Positions 22,018-33,800 of a stretch of DNA of 64,000 bases are shown piece after piece (within the stretch, counting starts at the first letter, position 1; every line of letters starts with the position of its first letter). Made by a program: the position numbers and the translations under genes. Source of the DNA: Lepidostoma basale (taxonomy: Eukaryota; Arthropoda; Insecta; Trichoptera; Lepidostomatidae); the NCBI GenBank assembly GCA_022606425.2, contig JAHDVF020000748.1, positions 1 through 64,000 of the forward strand, read 5' to 3'. The notes beneath the pieces are model-generated. The model saw only the letters and a list, made by a program, of their open reading frames with translations. It was not told the DNA's origin and made no database searches.

Positions 22018-22635
22018 AATAATTGCAAAGCAAACACTTTTATGGAGTTAATGATTTTTAACATTTTATTTCCTTTGAGTTTCATTATGTAATTGATATG
22101 CACCTTTAGCACTGCATTGGTAAAATAAAAACTACACTTTTAAAATTTTTGCACTGAGGAAGGACATGTACAGTCCGAAAATTTATGTTAAGAGTGCAAA
22201 ATATAGTATATTGTAAAAAAATATTCAAATGTGAATCCACAACATAAAGTAATAGCTAATATAGAAGAAGTCCGTTCCCTAATTTCCAAGATTTAGTGTT
22301 TTTGTTATCACTGAGTATTTTAACAAAAGATTATGAGCTTCGCTGAATGCCTAATACAGGACTGAGGAATGCCTAGCGAACCTATCGTGTGGCATTCTAA
22401 GACCAATACCACTATACAAGTTGTAATATATTATATAAAGTGCTACTTACGCTATTGCAAACGGATTTTTTATGCTGTATGAACTCAACCAATGTGACAA
22501 TCTATAAAATTGATGACTAATAATAAATGGGAAAAAGAAAAATACAATTTTAATATAATATATAATAACAGATTGATACTGAATTATATTTGCAAGTGAA
22601 ATCAAAAAACAAAAAAAATGAATTATATTTACAAT

Positions 22636-22740
22636 CTGGTGGTGGTCTAAGGGATAGAACGCTTGGCTTCTGATCAAGGGGACTTGGGTTCGAGCCTGGA
22701 CACGACCGGATTCCTTCTTCATAATAATGAGCTATTTTCT
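22636..22740 (+). mobile_element. tRNA-derived SINE head
   Basis: A box TGGTCTAAGGGATAG and B box GGTTCGAGCCT are correctly spaced, but the stems do not pair as a tRNA. A related but more diverged head is at 35335. Confidence 0.55.
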
Positions 22741-22834
22741 GCTCACATTGAAGATTGTAAAATAAATTCTAATATTATTGATTAAAATCTTTGGTTAGTC
22801 TATTTAAAAAAAAAAAATATGATTCCTAAACTAA

Positions 22835-23140
22835 CCATCACGCCGTCTCTCCGAAGAGGTAGACAGAAATAACGGACTGCACACTTTTCTTTCCCGACAC
22901 ATTTCTCTTGCTTCCTCAAAATTCATACATCATGTCATGTATGACGTACGTCATACATGACTTGTATAAGTCAACACTTTCATTCACTTCTTATATGTAT
23001 TATATTTTCATTTGTTTCTCCATACACAGATTTTCTACACATTTGTCTAAGCAATCTAATTTCTACTGCAAATATTCATCTTTCATCCTTCTTTTGCCAG
23101 TTCCATTGGTCAGTACAAGAACACCATTGTGCACTGGTAT
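22835..23140 (-). mobile_element. LINE 3' fragment
   Basis: Starts (minus 3' end) at CCATCACGCCGTCTCTCC, the complement of the family terminus, and continues through the NFEEAREMC-like part to a GSEAWNW-like part. Decayed. Confidence 0.7.
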
Positions 23141-23547
23141 TTATAGTTTTTTGGATCAACAATTTAATTAAGAAAAAGACATTTACATTTTTACAGTATT
23201 TATTACAACAAAATTTACATTTCCTATGTTCAGTAGAGCAAGCAGACATTATTCAATTACACAAACACAATTTTAATAATCAATATGATAATAAAACAGT
23301 TTTCAAACTAACGCGGTCCGTGTCCAACATCATTCCAACACACTGAGGTCACTTTCCGTGCTGTGTAGTCAATAGTTATTTGGACAAAGTTTATACAACC
23401 CACAGACACATAAGGAATAATAAAACTTAAATAAATTAACACTACCTTACATGACACGGCAGAGCTAACTTTTAATGGAATGCAGCACCAAATATTCGGA
23501 ATTGAATTTTCACTTTTGTGGGAGTTATGCTAATTTATACTAATTAT

Positions 23548-24360
23548 ACTTATAAGGGGTGGGCACGACATAGGAAATTGGGATTTTGCAGGATTGTAGT
23601 ACCGCCTAAGAGTCGTTCATAGTCAAAGTAAGAAAGCGCAACAACCAGCCAACTTCTAAAAAAAAGGCTTTAACCCTTTCAGGTCCTATGTCGAAGACAT
23701 TTTTCTTCTTCATCAGTTTAGTGCCAAAATACAAGCAAACATATATTTTTCTCGCTCGTATTTAGAGTAGTGGTATACTGGGACGAAAATTCAATGGTTT
23801 TTATGAACATTGGAATGTGTAACTTTCTACCTGAGAATGATACAAAAGGTTTGTTTTAGGGGCTGGCTCAGTACGCGTCACTCGGATGCCCGGCCGCCCG
23901 CATCAGTTACACTCGACCCGTGCACGTGCAAACAACTTGATAATTATTATTACCGATACTTACTATTATTCTAAAAATTCCAACCCCTCAAAATGCCTAG
24001 AATTACAAAAAACGTGTTGACAACGAGTTTGAAAGTAGTGATGAAGAATATATGAAGGAGGTGAACAGTGAATTCGAACTATTTGTGTATATAATGTAAA
24101 AATTAGAGCATTATTCCATACATTCAAATAAATAAAAATTGTTAACATAAATAGTTTTATTAAAAAAAACCTGGATGTATTGTTTTACCCTGTAATTCTG
24201 GAAATCTATTGTGGACCTGATGGAACTTTTTTTTTAATGCAAATTTTAAATACTTTAATCTGGAAATTGGATGTCTATTGGGCTTTCTTACTTTGACTAG
24301 AATCCTGGAAAATCCCATCTCGAAGTCAATTTCCTACACCATGCCCTCACCTTGTAAGTT
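23548..24360. mobile_element. non-autonomous DNA transposon with about 80-bp imperfect TIRs
   Basis: The left end ACTTATAAGGGGTGGGCACG and the inverted right end AACTTACAAGGTGAGGGCAT continue into shared TAGGAAATT, GGGATTTTGCAGGATT and AGTCAAAGTAAGAAAG blocks. Inside at 23993, an ATG opens MPRITKNV. A one-base shift later it reads RVDNEFESSDEEYMKEVNSE, an acidic start like the N-terminus of a transposase protein, then stops. Superfamily not assigned. Confidence 0.65.
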
Positions 24361-24787
24361 ATGTTAAGTAAATACAAGTCCACCCCTACGAGCACTTTGC
24401 TATGTGGAATCACAACCCTGAGGAGAGCACAAAGGATGCACGCCCATCTAATCTACTTATTTGGATTTAAATTATTCATACCATTAGAAAAATTCAATAA
24501 CCATAAAGGAAAAGGTAAATTTATAAAAATACTTAGATCTAATTTAAAGAGATTGATAAAGAAGATAATAAATTAATGTTTTCTCTCTACCTTACATAAT
24601 TCTGTGAGCAGAAAATCCCATGTGACCCATTGGTTAAAATATTGTTCCAGAGCCATCCGAGTCAGACTAGGTCATGTGACTTCAAAATACAATTAACCCA
24701 TCGGCTTATCCGATGCCTGCATTGGGCAACCTGCTTCAATACACATTAAGAACAAATAATAAAAACATTAATACGAAAGAAAACATC

Positions 24788-25430
24788 TGTTTTCTGGAAA
24801 TTTTATTATATTTTATGGGAATGACATGTTTCGCTTTACTAATAATAATAATATGCTAACTTTTATAGTGCCGTTTTTGTGATGTAATCACCTCAAGGGC
24901 GCATTAAGACGTGTTTTAAATCTAAATGTGAACGCTGCATCTGATTTTCGCGATAGGTTAAAAAGTATAGTAGAACAAAGTATAACTAAGTCTTTGACAA
25001 ACAAACCATCACGCCATTTTCCGCAAGGGTAGGCAGAGAGAATGGACCACCGCACTACTCTATCCTGGCACATCTCTCTAGCTTCCTCCACATTCATACG
25101 AGTCATACACGCACGTCGATTCTTCTGACTTCTAACATGACCAACCTTTAAAATTTGATTAATTTGGTCATGCCATGTTTTCCTCGGTCTGCCTCGACTC
25201 CGTACTCCATTTACATCATTAATGTATACTTTCTTAACCATTCTTACTCTATCCATTCGCTCCATATGTCTGAACCAATACAGCGATCCTATCATAATTT
25301 TGTTCATAATAACTTCTTCCGCTCTACATTCCTTTCTTATATCAGCTACGTCTTAAATGTATTTGATAATGCCTGAATAAGGTGAAACATGTCATTCCCA
25401 TAAAATATAATAAAACTTCTAGACAACAGA
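24788..25430. repeat. fold-back family element split by a LINE fragment
   Basis: The left arm at 24788-24845 (TGGGAATGACATGTTTCGC) and right arm at 25352-25430 (GTGAAACATGTCATTCCCAT) are complements of the recurrent fold-back family also seen at 30985, 33545 and 54358. Between them lie LINE pieces 24884-25000 and 25005-25350 (minus strand, [20 protein letters not shown]). Confidence 0.65.
25005..25350 (-). mobile_element. LINE 3' fragment
   Basis: [40 protein letters not shown] and ILSAYPCG match the 5872 element closely. 5'-truncated at the ADIRKECRAE segment. Confidence 0.85.
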
Positions 25431-25879
25431 CATGATTAGCAGGTTAAATAATGTTAATGAGTAGTTGTTTCCACATCCCCAAGACAAAATACAAAAATAA
25501 GACATTTTGTGTAAAATTCGAATATGTACAGACTTCTTTACATAACATGTGGTAAATTTGCATGTGGGAAAATTATCAATAAATAAGTGTACTTAATATT
25601 ATATATTTAGCTTCACAATGTCATACTAATACTGAGCATTTCTAAAGGGGGGGCATTTAGATATCACATATCTCTAAATAAATAGTAAAAAATACAACTA
25701 ACCCATTTAAACAGAGAGAATGCTACAAAAAATTTCCTGCTTAAAAGATAGCCTAATCATATGAAAAACATTTTTTCCAACTTTAGGATTAAAACTTAAC
25801 CAATTTATAAACAAACATTTAAATAATTACCAAACAAGTCAGTTAAAGGATACCCCGTAATCTCTGTAAACAATCGGAT

Positions 25880-26000
25880 CACCTTAAAAAGGGTAGGTAG
25901 AGAGAATGTACTGCCACACTACTTTATCCTTTATTCCTCCACATTCATACGAGTCATACACGCACGTCGTTTATTCCGACTTCTAATATGGTCGACCTTA
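25880..26000 (-). mobile_element. short LINE 3' remnant
   Basis: About 120 bp matching the [21 protein letters not shown] to VVWRSILS segment of the same family in reverse complement. Internally deleted. Confidence 0.6.
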
Positions 26001-26359
26001 AAGGCTGATATAACACGGCCAACCGAGTTTAAAAATGTATTTTGAAATGTAAATTTAATAAAACCAAATGACATTAAAATATTTATCATAAATAAATGTA
26101 TTTGAAACATGTTAAATAAATAATGTATTTCAAAGCAATATTATTTAAATACCCTGCTGTATTAATTAACATGTGATTCACCGAGGTTACCCTATTCTCA
26201 TTTTTTTTTTAAATTGATCAATAAAAACAAAAGAATAAATATTTCCAGCACAAGTATTCAAAAGGAATTCCAGGAACATAATATCATGATTACATACAAA
26301 TCACCGCGGGCTATAATCAAATATTTACAAACGGAGGTGTTTACTGCCTCATTGGGAGC

Positions 26360-27319
26360 TCAACAGTCTGGAGGGGGAGTGGTAATTTTTCTTCTAAACA
26401 ATAATATGTGGGGCTCTGAAAAAAATAAATACTCGTGTCAATAATTTACAATGGAATTATGAACATAGAAATAATTTAAAACAGTTGTATTTTGTTTTTA
26501 CACCACTTTCTTTTGTTTTATCGAATCAACCAGTCTCACTCCCGCCAGAGCTTCGCCAAGGTTACAAAAACAAGCTCTGCTAAAATAAAATAATAAACTC
26601 GGTTAGTTTTTGTAACCCAGACGAAGCTCCGGCTGAAGCAAAGGTGGTTGGTTAGATAAAACAATATAAAGTGGTGTAAAAACAAAACAAGTGTTTATAA
26701 TTATTTTTAATAATGCCACACCACAAATTAAGTGCTTCATATGAAAGCATAATGAATAAACAACAAATATTAAAATGATTTACAATAAAACATTTATTTA
26801 CAGACTAAATGATTTTCCAAATGTCGGTTAATGTTACTACATTATATCAAATCTATCTGGATGAATTGTATTTTAAATTTGTTGTTTTATGAATACTGTA
26901 GAGGTTATGTCATTTGAATAACAATATGGATATTTGTTTAAAGGTTTTAAAGCACTCGACACGAATGCATGTGGAGTTTTTGATTCATATTATTATAATT
27001 ACTTTTGCTCACCAGGTAAATGTATCATGTAGTGAATCCAACCTTGACTTTGTTGTACTCCAATACTTCTCCATTCAGTCTCTGACATGAGGTGATTTTT
27101 AGGAACAAGCCTTACTAATTCTTTTGGAAGAACTACATGTCTGAAAACGAAATGTTATCTGTCATTTACTAAAAACAAAAATCAAAACACGAAGGAAAGT
27201 GAAAGCACGAGATCGGTAAAACGAAAACAATATGCGGTCGGTATGCTAGATTACCTGTATTCGTGTTCTTTATCATAATATTTTCCTGAATAATATATTT
27301 CGTTGTTTGCCATTTTCAT
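26360..27319 (-). CDS. Cks: cyclin-dependent kinase regulatory subunit (Cks), copy A
   Basis: Exons on minus: 27319-27255, 27140-27013, 26415-26360 (82 residues). The protein starts [20 protein letters not shown], then [52 protein letters not shown] and KITTPPPDC. Cks proteins bind CDKs and phosphorylated substrates. The anion-pocket residues known from the family are present (K in YYDK, R in EYRH, S in QQS, W in GW, R in LLFRR), and so is the hinge HLPEPH. A second ATG two codons downstream (27313) is also possible; MKM is shared with copy B, so I chose the upstream one. Exon 2/3 joins as P-E with phase 1. It is head-to-head with PRIM2, 508 bp apart. Intron 2 carries a 205-bp MITE. Confidence 0.93.
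26485..26690. mobile_element. MITE in intron 2 of Cks copy A
   Basis: Long terminal inverted repeats of about 45 bp. The left reads TTTTTACACCACTTTC and the right, inverted, TTTTTACACCACTTTA, each followed by a TTGTTTTATC-like block. No coding sequence. Absent from the matching intron of copy B. Confidence 0.75.
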
Positions 27320-27827
27320 TGAAAAACTGGCGAAAGTACTATTTTGTTGATCCTTTACTTTTACTAGTGTTAAAAAGAACCTTTTACGAATTTTTTAATG
27401 TTGCGAAACTTGCGAAAAAGGCAAACTCGACAACGGCAGCTTTAAAACAAATTTGAATGTTCACCGAAGTCAATTGGCTATGGTCACATCTATGATTTCC
27501 GGTTGCTGGCTATGGATTTTTTTATAAAGGTACACCTACACCTATCTTTGCTTCATGTAATATTATATTTTTAGTGTTAGCAAACCTAGTTTTTTTCTCC
27601 ACTTCGAACCTGACCTTTCTGGCAGTATTTTTGAAAGTTCTGACATTTGATAGTCGCTCGCTGTCGCTTCGGGAAATTGAAATTAAAACAATTAGTTAAA
27701 AACTGATTTTATGATGAATTATTCAACTGCATGCGAAACACCACCATAGGATATTAATTTTACTAAACAATAATCATTTTAACATTTTTTTTAAATAAAG
27801 TGAATATTTTTAAATCAAAAATTGGAT
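27320..27827. promoter_or_regulatory. shared intergenic region of divergent Cks A and PRIM2
   Basis: 508 bp separate the two start codons. A diverged second copy of part of this region (about 27420-27560) lies upstream of Cks copy B (about 35095-35230), sharing AACGGC, GAATGTTC, GGCTATGGTCACATC-like and TATAAAGGT blocks. A bidirectional promoter for two proliferation genes is inferred; no binding site was identified with confidence. Confidence 0.55.
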
Positions 27828-30800
27828 ATGACTTGTTTACACTTTTATAATGAGTACAAAAATGCTTTATATAAAACAGATGATCCTCCGAAAGGATTTA
27901 TTTCTCTTAAAAAAATTGAGTTGTAAGTTTTTGTATTGCACACACTAAAATTTTATTAAAAGTACAAAACAATATATTTGTTCAATGATATTACATTATA
28001 ATCTTTTCATACCTAATTTATAATATGGGCCTTTTTTACAGAGAATGTAAAGAACGATTGTCAGTGTTGAATATTTTGCAGAAAGCCTCAAATGATTTTA
28101 GGCAGTTTTCAGCAGCGTGGGTAGATACCACTTTGAAAGAATTTGAAATTAATCACCCAAAATATTTGACATTATGTGTAGACATTGGAGTATCCCTCCG
28201 CGCCCTGGAGGCGCGCCACTACAATAGGGTTGCACACTTCATGCTAGCTCACACGATCGCAAATTGGAAATCTGAAGAATTATCTGGTTGGTTCATTCAA
28301 AATGAAAATCGCCTTTTTGGGTGAGTGTTTTGTGTTTAGGGAATATGGTTCATTTATAAATATGTATATTTTTTATATAAACGTTACATTTGTTAATTAT
28401 ACTTGTACAAAGTTTATAGTATTTATGCTAGTTGTTTAAAAGAGATGGAAAAATGGAGAAAGACATCAAAAGAAGGGTTGCTTCTGAGAACAAAATAAAT
28501 GGCTTGCTCAAAGTCATTACTGCAAATAGAAATATATCCACTGATACTGAAGATGGTAGTAAAAAATGGAGTCCGAGTACCAAACCTTATGTATGGAAGT
28601 GAAGCTTGGAGTTGGTAAAAGAAGAATGAAAATAAGATAAATGCCATGAGGTCACTGAGAAGAATGTGCAGAAAAAATATATACGATAGAATACGGAATG
28701 ACAAAATCCCTGAGATGGTTTGGACACACGGAATGAATGAATGAGAAAATAATTATTGAAATGTTGTATACATGCAGTGTGGGTGGAAAGAGGAGCTGTG
28801 GAAGACTAACGAAAGCACGGCATGACCAAATTAATCAAATATTAAAAAGCGGCCACATTCAAAATTGGAAAAATCGACGAGCGTGCATATTAGGATGTAT
28901 GAATGTGGAGGAAGCTCGAGGGGTATGTCAGGACATAGCAGTATGGCAGTTTATCCTCTCCTCCAAGGAAACGGCATGATGGTTAGTTAGTTAGTTCCTT
29001 GTACAGTTATATTGGCGACAGTTTAAATCTAATGACTATAATTTTAATTGCATTTTGTGTTACAAATATTTGATAATGCCTCAGAAAGGTGAAACATGTT
29101 ATTGCCATAAACTATAATCTAACTTCTAGAATATAACTTCTAGATTTTATTCATATAATTATTTAATATGGAGTTTTATATCATTGTTCAAGAGACAATA
29201 AAAATTATTATGAAGTTTTACATCGCTGTTCAAGGATCAATAAAATATGTTTTGTTTTATAATTGCATACAATAAAGTATAAATTTAGATATTAGAAATA
29301 AAATTTCAAATATAAAAATAGATAATATTAGTTATGTTTGTAATAGTTATAAAACTACAATATATTTTTATTTATTTAGTTTACAGTTTCTATGCCTGCC
29401 AGTTGAAAAGCAACGAGAATTCATTTTGGAAAATGATTTGATTTCTGATGCTGTGGAAAGAAACGTGATAAAATCTGATGTCAACATAAAGGAAATTTAT
29501 AAAGTATGTAATATTTTTTCTTCTACCTTTTAATCTCATAATTAGTTGAGAAATGTGTTTATATAAAACTTAACAAAACTGTTAAGAATGATTAAATTCT
29601 AACCACTAATTCAACTATTTATAGAATAAGCTGTTATTTCAGTTTCCTAAATGATTGCGTATTTTTTTTATGTGCTTTTAATTGAATGCTCCAGAATGTA
29701 TATAATGAATTATTGTAATATTTTTATATTATATTTTTGCATATCATATATAAAATGACCGAGCGTTGGCCGGAATAAGCTGACCACCAACTTTCGCCTT
29801 ACCAGGCGTCAGTTGTTTAGGGCACCCTCTTGTCCTGAATCTCCAAAGGCGGAAGAACCTTCGTGGTCAACGGCATAGGATGTGGAAAGAAACGGGAAAC
29901 TACCACATTAAAGGCCCAAGTGGCATCCCAAGAATCAGCAAAACATGAATTGCTGAAAACCAATCCCAGGATTGAAACTTTCTAACTAACTATATAAAAT
30001 ATATCTAGACACCGAGTCACATGGACTCAATGTGTTTTTATTGCATTTGACTTCATATTTTGCAAAAAAAATCACCAGTTAACAGGTACTTAATATGGAG
30101 TTTTACATGGTTGTTCAAGAAACAATAAGTAGTTAAATATTTTGTCTAGAGTTGAGAGAGATTGACCGGCTAATGACGGTATTTCTGCAGAAGTTGGTTG
30201 AGAAATACGGAAAATAATAATAATTAATGCACTGCCATATTCTTCAGGTTCCTTGGGTATCCGTGTTCCCGCTGATAAAGAAGCGTGCAGTCCCCCTAAG
30301 AGGAGGCTGGGCATACATAGAGGCACACCAGCTGCACTATGTAGCCACCGCCCACCATCGCCTGGTCCTGAAGACTTTCCTCTCGCGAGTGAGGATCAAC
30401 TTACCCAATGTTAAACTGGATGTTCGGTTCAATGATTTGATTGAAAGCTTGGGGAGTAGATGTCAAAGGTAAGTCTCTATTCAAATTTTTGTAGAGTATA
30501 TTTATATATTATATATTAGTTCTAAAATAACTTGTTTCTCTTAAAAATGGGCCATTCTATATAATAATCAGAAATAATAACTTTTTTTAATTCTGATGAG
30601 GGCAGGCAGAAAGAATGGACTGCCATGCTGTTATTTCCAAACATACTTCTCTCACTTTCTCTAAATTCATACATTGTGACATGTACTCACGTTGATTTCT
30701 CCGACTCCTCACGTACCACATTTGTTTAGATCTTCTTTTTACTTTTTCCATATACTCGTACATCATCATTGGGAGAACGATAGGTTCAGGTTCGATATCA

Positions 30801-33800
30801 GTTTATATTGTTCTGTCGATGATGAAGGTGTAAGCCTTCAAAACATGTCGAGAAAAATAAACTTAAAAGTGGAAAAAACACTGTTTTAATTCATAAAAAA
30901 ATCGTCATTATGGAATTCCACGGTGTTAACGCCTTAAGTGTATTTAAAACATACACCTTTATTTAATATTGGCGAAAACTTCAGTTTTCTAAATGTTTTA
31001 TTATATTTTATGAGAATGAAATGTTTCGTCTTTCTAGGGCATTGTTGAATGTCATTTGATAATGCTCTAGCAAGGCAAAACGTCACTCCCATAAAATAAT
31101 AAACTTCTAAAACAATTTCACCAATATTAAATATTTGATATGAAATTTCATATTGTCCTATTTAATAAACAAAACCATTAGGCGTTTCGGAAAGTTCGAT
31201 CCGTTTTACAATAGAGGGAGAAAGATGGGAAAAGTAGTGGCTAACGATGGTCAATATTTTGATTGATGTATTTTTTATTTAACCTTTCAAATAAATGCTA
31301 TTTTCATACAAAAAACACGGACCAAACTTTCCGAACCACCCAATATTTTCATCTTTCCAACCTGTTTGATCGATGCCATAGTTCCTATTACATTTTATTT
31401 GAAAAGTACATCCAAACACAAATATATTTCATTGAATGTATTGAAAAATAATAAACGCTCAGATTTATGTTTTAAATCTCATCTGTTTTTAAACCTTTTT
31501 TGGTATAGTTTGGGGTTCTATATCCTTGTGTTAACAAATGGAAGTATTTCCCAGATTAATAGACCGCCCTCACTGGTGCCAGGGCATAGACGAGGACGAG
31601 GTGCAGCTGGGGACTCTCCCGACCCTCGCGGGCAGTTTCCCCCCGTGCATGTCACGCATGTACCACCACATGGAGGACACCCGCCACCTGCGCTACCATG
31701 GTCGGACGCAGTTTGTGTCCTTCCTCAAGGATATCGGACTCTCGGTTGACGACACGCTGACCTATTTCCAAAACACGTTTATGCAGGTATTGTCTTTTAT
31801 TAGCAACACAGCCTGAGGGTAGATTTGCACCTTTATTGACATGGGTAGCTTGAAATTTAAATACTATTATCACATTTAATTTTATGTACTCGTATATGTA
31901 CTTTAAAATGAGTTTTAAATGTCACTAAAATTGTGTAAAAATACAAAACGGTTTACGCCGAATCCTCGAAAAAGGTATTTACACCCTTCCCACAGACGTT
32001 GAGTTTAATATTCTTCTTCTTTACCTTGCAATCATACTGAACAATTCTAAACCACTGAATAACTCATTTTATATTATAACCTTCATATATAGAACCCATT
32101 TGATAATTGCACTTCAGACAGGCGAGAACTAAATTGAATTTAGGAGTAATAGTAGATCAATAGTGACAACATTAATACAAACAACTTCCTTTACTGGGAC
32201 TGCGCAGCTATACTAGAGCCGTTTAGAATTGAGTCTTGGGGCCATAAATGTCAATAGAGATAAGGATGGGAAATGCGCCGGGACCGTTTTTTCATCGATC
32301 GATATACGATACAATCGACTATGATGATTTTATAATGATCTGTACGTTATGATATGTACGATGAGGCACTAATGATAAGTCTTTACCAAATGCAATTGCA
32401 GTGCGTGTTTTTTGCTGTAGATGTGTTTACATCAATTAAATAAATATATTTGTGTGTCACCACTCGTTGCGCACTATGGATAGTTTATTTTCTAACGTTG
32501 ATTTGAAGAAATTACATGGCGATATTACCCCTCAAACTCGAACAGTGATTCACAACGTATTCCTGTTTGTCAATGAATTGAAAAGTGATCCGAATAAAAT
32601 GGTTTATCTTAATTTCAACAAACCACGTGAAATGGCCGCGTTTATTTGTGGTGTGAGTAGAGCGACAGTGGACTTTTAAGGGCCACAATATGATCTACTT
32701 TGTTTCTTATACTTAACTTTCTTTCTGTGTTTATAGACATACGGTACACAATTTTTAAAATTTAACAATTTTTCGGTTTATACTGGTATTTAATTTAGTA
32801 TCTTGTAGTCACAAATTTCATACGAATTTAAACACACATAAAACCAGTAAATAAAGTTTAATATCAAAACTTAGTTAACTCGTTAAAGTTTATGAACAAG
32901 ATACGATAATAAATGTTACTTATCGATATATTTATTTTATTGTTACGCCCATCCCTAAACCGCTCCAAAGGGGCTGTAAGTGCAAGCGAGATAGACATAG
33001 GGAAATGATTTATGGCCCCAAGACTCAATTCTAAACGGCTCTAGTATAGTACATATTACTTTAATATCTGTATACAGCAAAGGATTAAGATTTAACAGTG
33101 TTCTTCCATTATACATTTACGCAACTATTGAAATAATTAAATATTACGAATCAAAATCAGAGATAAATTATACTGATGCATCTAGGTGATATTTTCACGG
33201 AGTACATAAATCCTGATGTTAGATAACACAAATGATAGTTATCCTTAGATAACACAAATGTTAGTTATCCTTAGATAACACAAATTATAGTTATCCTTAG
33301 ATAACACAAATGATATTTATCCTAAGATAACACAAATTATAGTTATCCTTAGATAACACAAATTAAAGTTATCCTAAGATAACACAAATTATAGTTGTTA
33401 TCCTTAGATAACACAAATTATAGTTATCCTTAGATAACACAAATGATAGTTATCCTTAGATAACACAAATGGCATATTACAAAATAAAACAAAGAAACTT
33501 TTTTATGCAAGTTAAAAGATATATTTTATATTTAATATTATTAAAAATGTCTAGTTTTCTAAAAGTTTTAATTTTATGGGAACATTTGATGATGCCTTAG
33601 CAAGGCAAAACTTTTAACTCTCATAAATAAGTGGCGATGAGGTTTGCAACCCATCACACCGCGTCTCCCGCGAGGTGAAAAGAGAAGGATGGAGTACCGC
33701 ATCGGTTAAAGTGTGACAGTCCATTTTTTCTGCCTATCCTTTCGGGGAGACGGCGTGATGGTTAGTAGTAGTAGTAAATATAATAAAACTTATATAAAAC

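Noticed and set aside
22636..22740. Possible tRNA gene
   Set aside because: A and B boxes are present but acceptor and anticodon stems do not pair; it is a SINE head.
27560..27827. Additional upstream coding exon of PRIM2
   Set aside because: An in-frame stop at 27801 and no acceptor before the ATG; a non-coding or distant exon cannot be excluded.
31366..31749. 127-codon frame spanning PRIM2 exon 5
   Set aside because: Wrong frame for PRIM2; the correct frame gives FPPCM and HHLR-type conserved residues.
33218..33470. CRISPR-like array
   Set aside because: Units are contiguous 26-bp tandem repeats without unique spacers, in a eukaryotic intron.
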